A program made the position numbers and the translations under genes. Shown here one piece after another: positions 1 to 12,565 of a DNA stretch of 64,000 bases. A model generated the notes under the pieces. The model searched no databases. It was given only the letters and a program-made list of their open reading frames with translations, and was not told the DNA's origin. This stretch comes from Euryodendron excelsum (taxonomy: Eukaryota > Streptophyta > Magnoliopsida > Ericales > Pentaphylacaceae), in the NCBI GenBank assembly GCA_033060915.1, contig CM065393.1, positions 1,287,501 through 1,351,500 of the forward strand, written 5' to 3'. Positions within the stretch are counted from its first letter, which is position 1. Every line of letters begins with the position of its first letter.

Positions 1-1950
1 ATTTTTGCATCAAAAATGGTTTTTCAAAAGTTGTCATCATTATGTTGACTCTTGAAATTCCCACTGTTGTCAAGATAAAGGTTATAATGGCCCTAAGAAA
101 ACCTTCCTTAGAATGGTTTTCAAGCACCAATCATATAAACCATATTCTTGGCTAGAGTCAAATTTTCATGAAAATGATCTTCAAAAGGGTTGTCAACCAA
201 ATTCTTTGGCATAACATGATTTGTTTTCTAAAACTCTATTGAAAATGGCACAAAACCATCTTTCAAACCATCCTCCAATCCAACCCTAGATTAACTTGAC
301 CTTAGTCATCCAACCCTAGGTTGACCCAACCTTAGTTAATTAACCCTAGGTCACATTAACCCTAAATTAACCCAACCTTGGTTAGTTAACCCTAGTTCAA
401 TCCATCTTAGGTTAACTTGACCCTAGTTACCTAACACTAGGTTAACCAAACCCAAGTTAGTTAACCCTTGGTCACCTTAACCATAGGTTAACCAAACCCA
501 AGTTAGTTAACCCTTGGTCACCTTAACCATAGGTCAACCTAACCCAAGTTAGGCAACCATAGGTCACCTTAACCCTAGGTCAACCCAACCTAGGTTAGTC
601 TACTTTAAGGTTCCAACTCATGAACTCCTCTTAAAGGTTCTTCCTATTTAAAACTACTCCCATAACTTATTTTTTCAAAACCCCCTACTCTCCTGGGATT
701 TCAAAAACCAATTCCATAACCACTTCAAATATTCCTACACTCCATCCTTATACTACTTCCAAACATATCTTCAAGAACTCACAACTCTAAGGTGTCCTTA
801 CCCTTTCCCTGGTTAGGGATTCCAAGGGAAGGTGATATATCAAGAACAACCCCCTAGGTTATCTATATTAGAGTTTTAAAGCCCTAGGTGTTTTCAAAAA
901 TCATCTTCGAAAACTTTTCAACACTCCAAAATCGTACCTCCAAGGTTTTCAAAACAAGACTTCAAAGCATTTTTCAACACCCTCTTGGGTTATCTCAAAA
1001 CATGCCCAAAACTCTCTTAAGTTGTTCCAAAAATATTTCAAAACACTTCAAAACCTCCTTTTGAGAGTTTCAAAATCCTATTTCAAAACACTCCACTATT
1101 CGATTTCAAATCAAAACTCTCAAGTTCTCTCTTTCCAAAGACCACAAAGTGTCTTTAAACTTTTCCTAAGACCCCAAAGTGTCTTCAAAACTTTCCAAAG
1201 GCCCTAATGCGCCTATTTTCTATCGGGCTCTTGCCCGAACTATGAATGACCTGATTCTCGCCAAATGGGATACGTAGGCAACCTAAAATGATGTGGTCAT
1301 AACTTCTATTTCAACTCCAACCCCTTTTTCAAAAGTTTCTATCAATCCCAAATTTCTATCTCAAACTCCTTCAAAACTCTCATGTTTTCCAACTTCCTCC
1401 AAGACTTGCATCATGCAATCATTCGCCCTAAAAGTGATGACTAAACCCGATTTTTAAAATTCTAAAGTGGATAATGATAATCGGTTATTCTAGTGAGTGA
1501 ACAAAAGGTGATTAGACATGTAGGTATCGAAAGGGCAGGGTAGGGTGATGATCTTAGGATATCTTTCCTACACGTAACCAACCCCCAGACCATAGATTTC
1601 TATTTTAGAAAGACCAAAATGGAGTTTACTTTCAAAAAGGGCTTAAAATTTTCTAAAGGTTGCCAAGTAACCTATTTTCTCAAGAACCCTCTCTTGGTGG
1701 AGTTTTTCAAAACCTTTTTCAAAAATCCTAAGTTTAATCTTCGGATTAATATTTAGTTTTTGGTGGCCTAACTCACCTTAATCAAGCTAGGTTGCGACTC
1801 TTATTTTTCTAAAAAGCCCTTAAATCAAACCAATTTTAAGTTCAAACCTATTCGCACTCGTCATTCTAGGAAGATGAGTTCTAACGATAAAGTTCCGTGC
1901 TTTTGTCTCTGAGCCGAAAGGACCTTGGACCCAAAAACCAGGGTGTGACA
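1..1950 (+). mobile_element. Tat-like LTR copy A1 (3' part)
   Basis: This is the right-hand part of a long LTR; its left end lies outside the window. It aligns by eye along its whole length with about 12,290-14,411 and with 26,540-27,481. It ends in GGGTGTGACA, as expected for an LTR ending in CA, and a primer binding site follows after two bases. Positions 290-610 hold a degenerate array of AACCCTAGGTTAAC-like words, a decayed form of the 30-bp array in the middle LTR. Short open frames inside it look like chance. The assignment to the Tat lineage of Ty3/gypsy rests on the downstream gag and the antisense ORF. Confidence 0.75.
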
Positions 1951-1952
1951 GC

Positions 1953-1970
1953 TGGCGACTCCGCTGGGGA
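1953..1970 (+). other. Primer binding site of first internal region
   Basis: TGGCGACTCCGCTGGGGA lies two bases after the LTR end. The position and the TGGCG start are those of a tRNA primer binding site for minus-strand DNA synthesis. The same 18 bases with one change follow the middle LTR. The primer tRNA was not identified. Confidence 0.7.
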
Positions 1971-3450
1971 CTACTTAGAGGGTTAGGCCATGGACTTGTC
2001 CCTTCACCCTTCACTCACCCAGAACCTCCGGTTACTTTGTCCAGTTTTATCCACTTTTCAAATTTTTCCAAGTTTCCAAAAGCAAATTCAATTTTCCAAA
2101 ATGATTTTCAAATGAGTGTCATCACTTGCATTCATTGCTTACATTCATGCTCTTGCATTAGCCATTCGTCTTATCGGGCAATCGAGCTTTTTGAAAAGTT
2201 ACTAACTCTTTGCATTTTTCTTTTATAGGTGGACCTTTGTTCACATCTTATTTTATGTCTTAGTTATTGTCATGTATGTGAATGAACGAACAGGATGTGA
2301 TGTGTGTTGTTGGGTCCTTTCCTCCATTTTCGAAAATTCCACACACACTTGGTGTACTCACTTGCATTTTACTACCCTTCTAGATAGAAGGGGGAACAGT
2401 ATATTGACTGTGAGCAGATACTGTGTCAGTTTCTTAGCCTACGGTCTCTTGATAGTTCCCTCACTCGAACCACCAACCAAAGATGGAGTTCACCCTTTTG
2501 GGGTGGACGCCGGAGGTTTGAAGGTTCAGGAACCGAGCTTTTTAGGAAGTATTAGTAAACCCCCAACCTCATGCTTATGTAGCACCCCATGCATAGCCGA
2601 ACCTCTGTCGGATTTAGGACACATGCGTCAATTTCAAAACCAAGTAGGAAAGGGCAACTGCTTTATTGTCCTTTATATATTCTGTTCAATTCATGCTATT
2701 ATGTTATTTAATTCTTACCATTTTCTTATGTATATGTCCTTTCACATCATAACTGCTCATGCATCGAAAATTCATTTTAAGATAAAAGTTCCCAAAGTAA
2801 CTAAAGTCATCGCATCTTCATGCATCTAATCAATCCCCAGAGAAAGGCGCAAAGACCTTTTCGTCCAAATCAAGCCAACCCAAAACTCCTAAGGATACCA
2901 AGAGCCCTAAGGATTCATGTCAAGCATTAAAGTCATCTTACAAAAAGGGGCCCTAATCCCTCTTCGCTCATGGAGATAGGGCAGCCAAGAAGACGAATGG
3001 GCAATTCAAATCAAGATCTCCCACCAAAGACCATCCAAGAAGGCGAATCCGAAGACTCAAAGAGTAGTTTAGGATCCCATTACGTAAATATAGAATAGGC
3101 GGAAGTCCCAAGGAAAATGTTCCCCCTCCCATTTCCATGTATTTTTGAAAAATTTTGTGTGCAAGGAAAATTCATTTTAATAAAGTTGTTATTTATGTGC
3201 AATGGATGAATGGATGAATAAGCAAGCACAGGTACAGTACTGCATACAAGGGCAACCCCCTATCTTCGAATATGAGCTAAAGCATCATGCTTAGTTTCCC
3301 TCAAAAGGCAGGGGCACCCTTAGGCCATGCATTTTATAAAAATTTTCCAAATTCAGAACCTAACATATAATCCTTTTGTTTTGTCTTTCTTTATTTTATA
3401 TTCCCTCTCTCATCTCATCAAAAGACTAACAATAGTTTCTGGTGAGACTG
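1971..3450 (+). mobile_element. Conserved untranslated leader of first element
   Basis: This stretch lies between the primer binding site and gag. It aligns with 14,432-15,900 after the middle LTR, most strongly at 2,370-2,660 against 14,840-15,110. An open frame of 185 codons (2,272-2,829) crosses the best conserved block. In the second copy the same block is split between two frames, so coding is doubtful. Tat-lineage elements often have extra ORFs or long leaders before gag, and this could be the remnant of one. No known domain was recognised. Confidence 0.5.
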
Positions 3451-3459
3451 CTTGCATTT

Positions 3460-5080
3460 TAGGTCACCATTGCTCCAAGAAAAGGGAAAAAAGGAACACG
3501 AGTGTCCCCTGTACTCCGAACACCAGTCCTTACTTGACAACGAGTAGCACAAATGTCAAATGAAGGCAACACTCCCGATCAATAGAACAACTCGGTGACA
3601 CGGGAAGAAGTGAATGAGATGAAGGCAAAAATAGACGAGATGTTCAAGCTCATGCAACTAATGGCCTTCAAAGGACCTGCCATGAATCTATCAGCCACGA
3701 TGTCCCACCCCAAAGAAACTGAAACTATCCCGCCAAGGGTCGTCCTACGAACTGACAATGTAGGGAAGAACAAAGAACTCTCCAAAAAGGTGCACATTGA
3801 GGAAGGAGAATAAGACAATCCTGAAACCATCTTGCTAACTGCCACATCAAAGAAGGAAAGCCCGGACCCTTTCGATCTCAAGATACAAGGCTTAGAAGAG
3901 TCCTTGCATAGGCTATAAGGTCATGACACTTTCGGTGGGACATCTTACGATGAACTATGCTTCTTTCCTGACCACCCAAGGCAGCCCAAATTCAAGATGC
4001 CCGTTTTCCAAAAGTACGATAGAAGTGGGGATCCCATGGCTCACCTGAGGCTATACGCTGGGGCATTAAGTGGCCATGGGAATGACCTCAAACTCCTGAT
4101 GCAACTGTTCTAATATAGCCTGACTGGGCCCGCACTGTAATGGTTCGCCCGTTTAGATTTGAGGAAGATAACAACCTGGAATGAATTGGTCACAGCCTTC
4201 CAGTCCAAATACCAACACAACAGTGACCTAACCATGGATAGGTGTGCCTTGATGATGATGACTCGAGGTGAGAAAAAAAGCTTCAAGAATTATGCTCTGA
4301 GATGGAGAGAGGCAGTTGCTCAAGTCAACCCCCCATTGCTAGAAAAAGAGTATGTGCAACTGTTTGTGAACACCTTCCAAGACCTGTACTATGAGTGCCT
4401 GTACCTGAGCATCGAAAAGAGTTTTTCTGAACTAATAATGCAAGGAGAAATGATCGAGAATGGATTAAAAACTAACAGAATCATGGACCCCTATGCTTAA
4501 ATAAATGAGGGATTCGCAAATGCGGCTAAGAAAGTAGCAACCACTCGGGATACCGGCAAGAAAGAAGGAGAGGTATCTACCATCCTGCCTACACAACAAC
4601 AGCCATACTACCCCCAATATCAAGCTTAACCACCATCGCCTGCTCCCACCATCAATATCCCCATTGCTAACATCCAAGCACCCGCAACTGGACCTGTTGC
4701 AGACCGACCATACCTCAACCCTAACAAAAACAACCGACAGAACAGAGAGTTCACACGTTTGGCATGCACATAAACCCCATTCCCCCGAGGCCATTGCCAA
4801 GCCCGTTGTTGCCAACTTTCAACCCTGCCCTTACCTACGAGTACCATTCTGGGGCACAGAGTTTTGCTTCTCTTTGAAGCATAAGATCCAAGACCTCATT
4901 GATAACAAGGTCATCAATACCCAAGAAGCAAAACCGCCCCCCACTCCCAATGTCACGGCAAATCCCTTGCCAGACCATGCTGTCAACATCATCACCAAAG
5001 AAGAGGCAGATCTGGATGGCATCATAACTGCAGAGTACTTCAAGGGCGAGTCAGACACTGAGGAAGAAAGTGACTAGGAG
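3460..5080 (+). pseudogene. gag: Broken gag of Tat-like Ty3/gypsy element
   Basis: Gag would form the virus-like particle of the retrotransposon. One frame can be followed from about 3,460 through 3,595-3,813 and 4,159-4,497, with in-frame stops near 3,811, 3,916, 4,111, 4,138 and 4,498. The 4,159-4,497 part has the typical retrotransposon gag core: a WNEL..AF..KYQ start, a KSFKNYALRWRE segment and a later segment ending in MIENGLK. A second frame at 4,664-5,077 holds the C-terminal part with LKHKIQDLIDNKVI followed by NPLPDHAVN, so a frameshift separates the two parts. The normal zinc-knuckle-like CxYH pattern is damaged there. The copy cannot make an intact protein. Confidence 0.75.
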
Positions 5081-5626
5081 GAAGAACTACGGCCATGCCC
5101 TATTTAGCTTTACAATGCAAGTGGAGAGTAAGATCCTCTTGACTGGCCCGTAAATGAACCCATTGCAAACATTCCCAATGATACTGCACTTGTAGATGGC
5201 TGGGGAGAAGAATTCCTGCACCCTAGATATGTCGAAGCTGAGGCCTGCCTGAAAGAGTAACTCTTCGATTATGAGGATATGGGCTGGGGCATCTATGACC
5301 AAAAATTGCCAAACCCACCATCTGAGTTCAATGAAGGTGATTTGGATAGCTTGTTTACTGAAATTGACAAAGAGGAAGCTAAAAAAAAGAAGCAAAGGAA
5401 AAGTCGTCGCAAGTCCTGGAAGAAAGTTTGGTTGCAAAACCCTAAGAAGCTGAGCAAGAGAAAATCGTCTAGCCAAAGGAAAGCCATCAAGGGTCCCAAG
5501 ATGGCATGCACAACCTCAATGACCCCACTAGAGAAGGGGAAGGAAAGAGAGGAGTCCCCGACTACACTTTGTATTTTCCATTCCTTTCAACTTTGTTTTG
5601 TCAACTCTACTTTTACCTTTTGTTAA
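5081..5626 (+). pseudogene. Degenerate region after gag, no pol motifs
   Basis: The frame continues in pieces after gag, with an acidic segment then a lysine/arginine-rich stretch near 5,380-5,490. No protease active-site motif, reverse transcriptase, RNase H or integrase motif was seen here or further on. It may be the remnant of the gag-pro linker found in Tat elements. Confidence is low because nothing recognisable anchors it. Confidence 0.35.
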
Positions 5627-6441
5627 TCAAGAGCTCATCATGTACATAAAACCTTTGGAATGAAAGAGAAAGAATTTGAAGTTTGCATTTATCATCTTCA
5701 ATACTCATTTCTTCGTAAGAAATTCCTCTTCTCATTGTTATGCCGTGAATTAAAATGGGGAATAATACGCGCACCCTTATCTTTAGGGACCATTTCTCAT
5801 TCAAAAAGAGGAAACACTAAAGAAAGGAAAGATAGGGAGCGAACCACAGAAAAAGAGCAACACTCGGAGGATGCCATGGCAAAGCGGTCAGCAATTAAAC
5901 CCTTGAAAGGAAGAGAAGCCATCATTTCAAACTCCCTAAAAGTAGCAAAGCAATTCCTTTGAACAGCCCACTCGAGCCGTAAGTGATTTTCATTCAAACA
6001 CCTCAACCAAGAACCACCCCCCACACTGGGGCAAGTACGAGCAACTAAATAATTAAGCTAACATTTGCTTATTTCAAAGGATGACACCAAAACTCTAAGA
6101 TTGAACTTCATAGACTAAGCAATCTTGTCTGAAAGGAAGAGGGGCCATCTATTCTTCTATCATACAGTTAAAAGAATCCCCTTTGAAAAACCCCTTTTGA
6201 GCCAAGTTATATTCCTTCGGTAAACCCATTTTGGTGATCACCACCCACAATGGGTGAAAGTAAATTTGGAAAGGAAGGTGACAAAAAGGGAACGTGAGGA
6301 GAAAGAAAGCTTCCTCGTGCATCAAAAGAGGAAGGAAACAATGCATATGATGCCTCTAGGAAATCAACAGACTATGCAAATGGCAATGTTGGGGCAAAAA
6401 TAAAAGAAAATGATGAGCCCTAGGTGGATGGAAGTTTGTAT

Positions 6442-6478
<37 letters not shown>

Positions 6479-7773
6479 CAAAAAGTAAAAAGACCTGAAA
6501 AGGTGATCACCAGAAAACCCCAGGAAGAAATGTAACATTTTGAGCCTTAAATATCCTTTCTTTCGAAAACCCCAGAACCTAGCCACATTACAACCCACGA
6601 GAAAAGTCCCCTCAAATCAAAGAAGACTGCTTAGTCTAAACAAGTTCAAAAGAAAATGGCGACATTTAAAAAAGAAAACAGCAAAAGCTTACTCGAGGTG
6701 GTTCTGGTTTATTATCATCCCCGTAAAAAAAATAATAAAAAAAAGAAATTATTTGAGCCTACATACCCCATCCTTCCTTACCCTTAACTTAACCTACATT
6801 ACGGTCCAAAGTAAAGCCTTCTCGGATCGAGGATGGAAACTGCCCGCTCCTTTGCTAAAGGTTGCTTCAGTTGTCACCTAGATAGTTTACTAGTTCAAAT
6901 ATAAGGTCCCTGAGAAAAAGTCGAGTGAATGACAAATTCTCAAATAAGAGAGAGGAGAGTCGAATCAGAAAATGAAAACCCTAGAAATGGGGCAACTACT
7001 ATCTCATCATGGCAAGAAAAGGACATAACAAGAGAAGGGAATCTTCAAGGGAGGAGCAAAAGGCCGAAATGACGATTCCCGATGAACACCCAGAAAATTG
7101 GAACCTACCTCTAGGCCTTTCTTCATAAAGTTATATATATGTCTGTGTGCTTTGCCTGAACATGTGCAGCGATACACCCACCTTTTTCACATCTACTTAA
7201 AGCTTGCACATACCCACCATTTCTTATGCGTATCATGATTTCTGTACTTCTGTGTTTATATTCATATTCATTATATTTCCACATGTATACATGCAAAACG
7301 AGACTAAAAGGAAAAACTAATCATCATTTCATGCAAAGAAGCAAAAAGATAATAGCAATAATGTACATATAACTAGCAATAATCATCATCCATGAGGGCC
7401 AACATACGGACTCAAAACATAAGCAATATAGTCAGTCTAACTAAACTACAACTATATCCGCAGGTAGAAAGAGGCGCCACAAGGAGCAAGGTCATCCTCC
7501 AAGTCAAAATTGCCCAGGCTGGTACATACGGGGAAGGCTGGCTGGAGGAAGCTCCTGCGTCATAAGGACCCTGACCAAGGAAAAAGTCAAAAGGAAAGAG
7601 GAGTTAGCATTAGAACACAGGGGATGCATAAAGAACACAAAAATGATGAATCATAAATAGCATACCCGGTGGGCCTTCATCAAAGATATGCGAGTAGTCA
7701 GGACCTCCACCTCAGCATGATACTGATCTCGTGCCTGGCAAGCTGCTAGGTACTCCTCCTCGAAAATAAAGCC
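5627..7773. mobile_element. Non-coding internal region, first element
   Basis: No gene could be supported here. An (AG)15 microsatellite lies at 6,446-6,476. Parts near 6,830-7,080 line up with 18,600-18,830 in the second internal region, including the TTTGC.AAAGG..GC and GACAAGAAAAGG-like words. So this looks like original element sequence that replaces pol, not a later insertion. Confidence 0.5.
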
Positions 7774-9413
7774 CTAAGCCTGACGCCATAGCTCCACCAC
7801 CTCATCACCAGCCACCTGCCCTCCAACCACCAAGTCCACCTGAGTAACGGCACCAATAGACCTTGCCCTAAAATGAGCCTCGTAATCTACATCATGCGGA
7901 AGAAGGAAGCGCTCGCCAGGAACCCCGACTATATAAGGAATCTCTACCCCGATCCAATAAAATCCAAACATGTATTGGGGAGGATCCATAGCAGCCCTAA
8001 AGTAGGTATGCAGCTGCCGCCAATGGCGCTCCCCCAAATACATCTCCCATGAGACAGGGCCCTGGAAAGTAACCCGCGACCTAGACAAAAGAATGATATC
8101 CCTCATGCCTGCATACTGAGGAGATCGGCAGTAAGGTGTCCAAGATATGTCGCGAGGTCTCAACAGCTCCAAGTTAGCCCGAAGGGCGACAAAATCCATA
8201 AGGACTAATGGACTACCTACTGTCTGGCCCATCTCGTGGCCCGTGGGAAAGCATCGTCAGCTAATACCTCTGGCCAGCGGATAAGCAAGTACTCATAACT
8301 CCACCATATTAGGAATGGCCAAAAACTCGTCAAGCTCCCCCAAGCCCCAGATGTCCTCACTCTCATCTCTCGTAAAAAGCTAGCAAAGGTAAAGGCACCC
8401 CAATCCACATAGTCTAGCGCATCCAAGTTTGCTACCAGGCTCACCAGAGACAAAGGAATCGTCGACTTATTATTGTTGCAAAAGCAACTAAAGACTACAT
8501 ATAGTACCAACCGGCGCCTCATGATGACCTGGTCGGCTGGAGAGGGCTCGAGAGCAAATGTTGTCTCTGTCAGACATAAGAGTGAAGCTAAAAAGCTCGA
8601 GCCTCCAATCCCTGGCAAACCCAAGAGAAGACGAGCCTCCTCCAAAGGCACGGCACGTAGAGAAATCGGAACACCTCCAAAGGACAGTCCGGTAATCATG
8701 GCCCAGTCAACGGGAGTAAGCCCCAGCTCGAAGCCCACCAAGTGCACAGTCTCGATCTCCCCAAACCACCGCTCCAACAGCTCAACTGCTATCTAGTGAT
8801 CAAGCCTATCCATCTAAAGAGTCATAAAGGCACCAAACCGATTCGGTGCAAGAAGTCCTGATAGGATGGAGCCGACGCCTGCATGGCTCTCAAGGCCAAA
8901 ATACTGGCCCCTCTGATGGAACTGTGGTTAGATGATGGCATCCAACCATAGTGTGAGTACAAACTCAGGTGGAATGCCAAGTCTCGTAAGAGCAGAACAT
9001 CGGGAATCGCTAACTCGTTCTGTAAAAAAAGTATCTCTCCGCATGTCCCGAACGAACATCATGCCATACCCCGTCTACTAGTCCACAGGCAAATCAATAT
9101 CATCCTCAGCTCTCTCATTCGAAGCAACCGAAGGCTGCCTCATCACAGAACTGCCACTGGAGATCGTCCAACTCGAAGATCGTTGGGACCCACTGCTGCC
9201 ACCCAGAGCGGAACCAAACCTGCCACCATACTGAGCGGATCCACTCCTGTTGCCACCCCAAGCGGAGCCACTCCTGCTACCGCCCAGAGCGGAACCACTC
9301 CTGCTACCGCCCCTAACCGAACCACTTTTATTGCTACTGCCCTCCTCGGGCTCTATCTGTGGCGTCTTACCGTGGCGTCTCCTGTCAAAACCGTTACTAC
9401 CAGCCTCTAACAT
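7774..9413 (-). pseudogene. Antisense plant mobile domain-like ORF, broken
   Basis: Read from 9,413 down, one ancestral frame begins with a Ser/Gly-rich low-complexity N-terminus (9,413-9,078), passes stop codons near 9,076, 8,965, 8,818 and 8,795, and is open from 8,777 to 8,217. It then shifts frame and continues from 8,232 to 7,774. The 8,777-8,217 part has the plant mobile domain pattern: ERWFGEIETVHL, then GLTPVDWAMITGL and a G.P.S segment, with W-rich sequence after it. This domain occurs in DNA transposon-related proteins and in antisense extra ORFs of Tat retrotransposons. The location, antisense and upstream of the LTR, fits such an extra ORF. Function is unknown and this copy is inactive. 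Confidence 0.6.
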
Positions 9414-9482
9414 CCTAAAAAAGTAACGACATGCAAATGTCGATCAGTCACCAAATATGTATAAAAAGGAAGAGATAAATAT

Positions 9483-9618
9483 GTCAACAAAAAGAAGAAA
9501 AAAGAAAGAGCAAAAAAAAAAAAAAAAAGAAGAAAAAGAAAAAAAAAAAAAAAAAAAAAGAGAGAAAAAAAAAAAAAAAAAAGAAAAAGATGGAAAGAAA
9601 AGAAAAAAAGGGAAGCTA
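9483..9618 (+). repeat. 136-base A-rich polypurine tract
   Basis: The + strand is nearly all A and G, with runs of up to about 19 A. It lies just upstream (on the minus strand) of the antisense ORF, so on that strand it is a long pyrimidine tract. It could be an expanded polypurine tract or a promoter/leader element of the antisense ORF. The second internal region lacks it. Confidence 0.6.
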
Positions 9619-9639
9619 AGGTCCCATCTATTCATATTT

Positions 9640-10263
9640 CAAAGTTTCAACGGTTTTTCAAGCTTTTTTCTCAAAAAGTTTGGTTTCCAAATTTCAAAAT
9701 GGTTTCTCGGGTTTTCTCCTCAAAAGCCCTTGTAAGCTCCCCATTTTTGCCCACTCGGCAATCTCTAGCCTGACCAAACTCCCTTTCAAAACTTCGTAAG
9801 CACATTCAAGCTCAAATCAACTTTTGAACCCCTATCCAATCAGTCAACTGCTTCTCGAGCCCGTTGGGCCCATTAAAGGCCTAATAACCAAACCTGCCCC
9901 TTAAGCCTCCAAACACATTTTGAGAAAGTCCAAAATCCCTCAAAACGGTATGTCCACCCTTCCAAAGTGCCACTAAGCCTTTAGGCATACCCTGCATGCC
10001 ATTCTGTCTAATTTCGGTCTCATTCCAGCTAACTCTGATCAAAATGACCATTTTACCCTTGAACGCCCCAGCACCGCACAAACCCCACCGAACGGTAAAA
10101 GACCCTCCCGGGATCGTCCCTGAATGAACCAGCATGCTTAACATGACGCTCCAATCCATTCCCGACCGTTTCCAACCAAACCCGGTCAAAATGACCATTT
10201 TGCCCCTGACGACCCGAACGCCCCCAAAACAACACCAATCCTAGGTTACTGAACGGCGGGTCT
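9640..10263 (+). mobile_element. 3' end of first internal region
   Basis: This aligns with parts of 21,632-21,730 and 23,690-24,552 ahead of the third LTR, so it belongs to the element and not to the host. One copy of the 96-bp unit that is amplified at 21,632-22,260 lies at 9,640-9,740. No normal polypurine tract borders the LTR start at 10,264, so the true LTR edge could lie further left. Confidence 0.5.
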
Positions 10264-10338
10264 TGTCACACACCCCTGTTTAACCTAAGGAAGACCTTAC
10301 GACGCTAAAAACTCATGACTCGACAAAAGTTCCCTGAA

Positions 10339-10780
10339 GCGTCTCACAGACGCTCCGCCTAAATTCCCATTTCTCCCAATTCTCTAGTTATAACGCACCG
10401 TCAAATGACTTGAGAAATGCGTAAACCAAGGAATTTCTGAAAGCTCGTTCAAAGGTCTTCCATCAATACGGCTCAATTGGATAGATCGCTTCCCGAAGCT
10501 CCTCATCATATGGCTCGAAAACTGTAACTTTCAGTAACCGCTGGAGCGTCTCACAAACACTCTAATGGGATTGACTTTTCCCCCAATTCCCTGATTATAA
10601 CTCACCGTCAAACGACTTGAGAAATGCGCAAATTAAGAAATTTTCAAAAGTATTTTCAGAGTACTTTCCATCAGTACGATCTAATCAGAGAGATCGCTTC
10701 CCGAAGGCCTTGATCATACGACACAAAAATAGCTACTTTCGAAACCCGTAGAGCGTATCACAGATACTCCACAGAAATGC
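10339..10780 (+). repeat. Tandem repeat of about 207 bp in LTR A2
   Basis: A unit headed by a GCGTCT...AGACGC dyad starts at 10,339, 10,546 and 10,753, giving two full copies and the start of a third. Each unit repeats the AATTCCCTGATTATAAC-like and GAGAGATCGCTTCCCGAA-like blocks. LTR A3 has the same arrangement at 24,628, 24,836 and 25,044. Confidence 0.75.
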
Positions 10781-11150
10781 CATTTTATGCACATTTCCCG
10801 AGATGTTATCTCACACTTTTAAACACCATTCCAACTCCCAAAATCACGAAAGTTTGCAAGAAACCCTAGGAGAACATTGTGGGTGCAACCGATTCTCCTG
10901 AAACCTTCTCAATTGGCTCAATTATCGAGATAAAATTTAAACGAACACTCCCAGTGACGGAGCGTATGCTACATGCGCCCAGATTTTGATCAGATCGACC
11001 AAATTTCGATCAACCGTCGAGATTTAGCCAGTACAATGGGTGTCATGTGGCCTTCATTTTATGGAACAGTACCAACGCATGTAGCACATGCGCCTGTGTA
11101 AATTTTACACATGCGCATGTCCTACATGCACCAGTGTCCAAAATTTTGCC

Positions 11151-11158
11151 TATAAATA
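11151..11158 (+). promoter_or_regulatory. TATA box of LTR A2
   Basis: TATAAATA lies in a GCC-TATAAATA-GAGGC context downstream of a cluster of GCATGT/ACATGC palindromes (10,962-11,132). The third LTR has the matching TATAAATA at 25,406-25,413. It is the likely core promoter of the element. Confidence 0.6.
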
Positions 11159-12565
11159 GAGGCTTCCCCCTTTGCATATTCGAGAACTGAAAATTGATGC
11201 GAAGCTTTGCCGAACCTGCTCAAGAACGTCGAATTCTATATACATTCTACTCTTCCAACACTTAGGCTAGATTCCACCTCCTTTTAACCCATACACTTCA
11301 CTTGCATATCCCCATACACCATTAAACATCACCTTCCAACCCCTCAAGCCTACTTGAAGCCATTTAAGTTCAAGTCAAGGCATCCATAGAAGTCCACAAG
11401 TGTATTAAAGGCAAAAGGTGGTATTCTTTTTATATTTTTGTCTTTCCCAACTCTTCTCTTTTCCCTCCTAGCCTACTTAGACTATTCTTTATTTTAAGCC
11501 CCATATTCAACCCCCCTTCTTGCATGCTGAAGCCAAGAGAGCTCTTAGTTCACTCCTAGAGGAAAGCTAGTGGGAGCCACCGTGTGGGGGAATCGCTCAC
11601 TAGCCTACTTTAATATGGTATGGCCTAGGAGCCCTTTGATTATGTAGTGTAGCCTAAAAGTCTTGTAAGTATTCATGACCCCCTTGCATTTTGCTAACTT
11701 GATCATGCCTTGTGTGCTTGGCTTCATTTTCATGTTTCTAACCATATTTTACAAAGTTTGCATTACTCTTATTTTCATGCCATTTCCAAGTTTAATATTC
11801 CTCTCAAAATGGTTCCAAGAGTTGGCTCATTGAAGTTTAGGGTGAGACCTTAAAAATCATGCCTTAGAAAATCTCCCACTACCCCTCTAGCTCACACCTT
11901 GGCATCTTTGCATTTCAACTTTCATAAAAATGGTTTTTAAGCTCTCTAATCCCCAAGGATTCCATTCTCTCAAATTAGGTGGTTGGAATGGCCCCACGAA
12001 ATCCTCTCTTGAGTGATCTACCTTTTATATTGGCCATATGAGCCCTTAAATTGCTAGAATGCTTCCCTTCTCTTTTTATTGCATGAAAATGATTTTCTAA
12101 GTCTTTGATCCTTAAAGTTATTATTCTCTCCAGTTTAGTGATTGAAATGGCCCATGGAGCCTTCACTTCAGTGGTCTCTCTTTTATATTGGCCATAGGAA
12201 CCCTAACTTGTTAGAATAATTCCTTTTGAAAATGGTTCTCAAAATCCTTTTCTCAAAAATGGTTGTCAAAAAACTCATTATCTCCATCTTTACATTAACA
12301 ACGATTTTTCAAAAGTTGTCATCACCATGTTGATTTTTGATCCCCATTCTTGTCAAGATAAAGGTTATAATGGCCCTAAGAAAACCTTCTTTGGAATGGT
12401 TTTCAAGCACTAACTATATAAACCATATTCCTGGTGAGAGTCAAATTTTCATGGAAATGATCTTCAAAAAGGTTGTCAACCAAAGTCCTTTGCATAACAT
12501 AACTTGTTTTTCAAAACTCTTTCTAAAAGCTCATTAAACCACATTTCAAAATCATCTTCCAATTC

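Noticed and set aside
290..610. AACCCTAGG words resembling telomere repeats
   Set aside because: They are irregular, follow the 30-bp LTR unit and lie inside an LTR; no CCCTAAA array is present.
9444..9735. Open frames rich in Lys or Phe
   Set aside because: They are translations of the polypurine tract.
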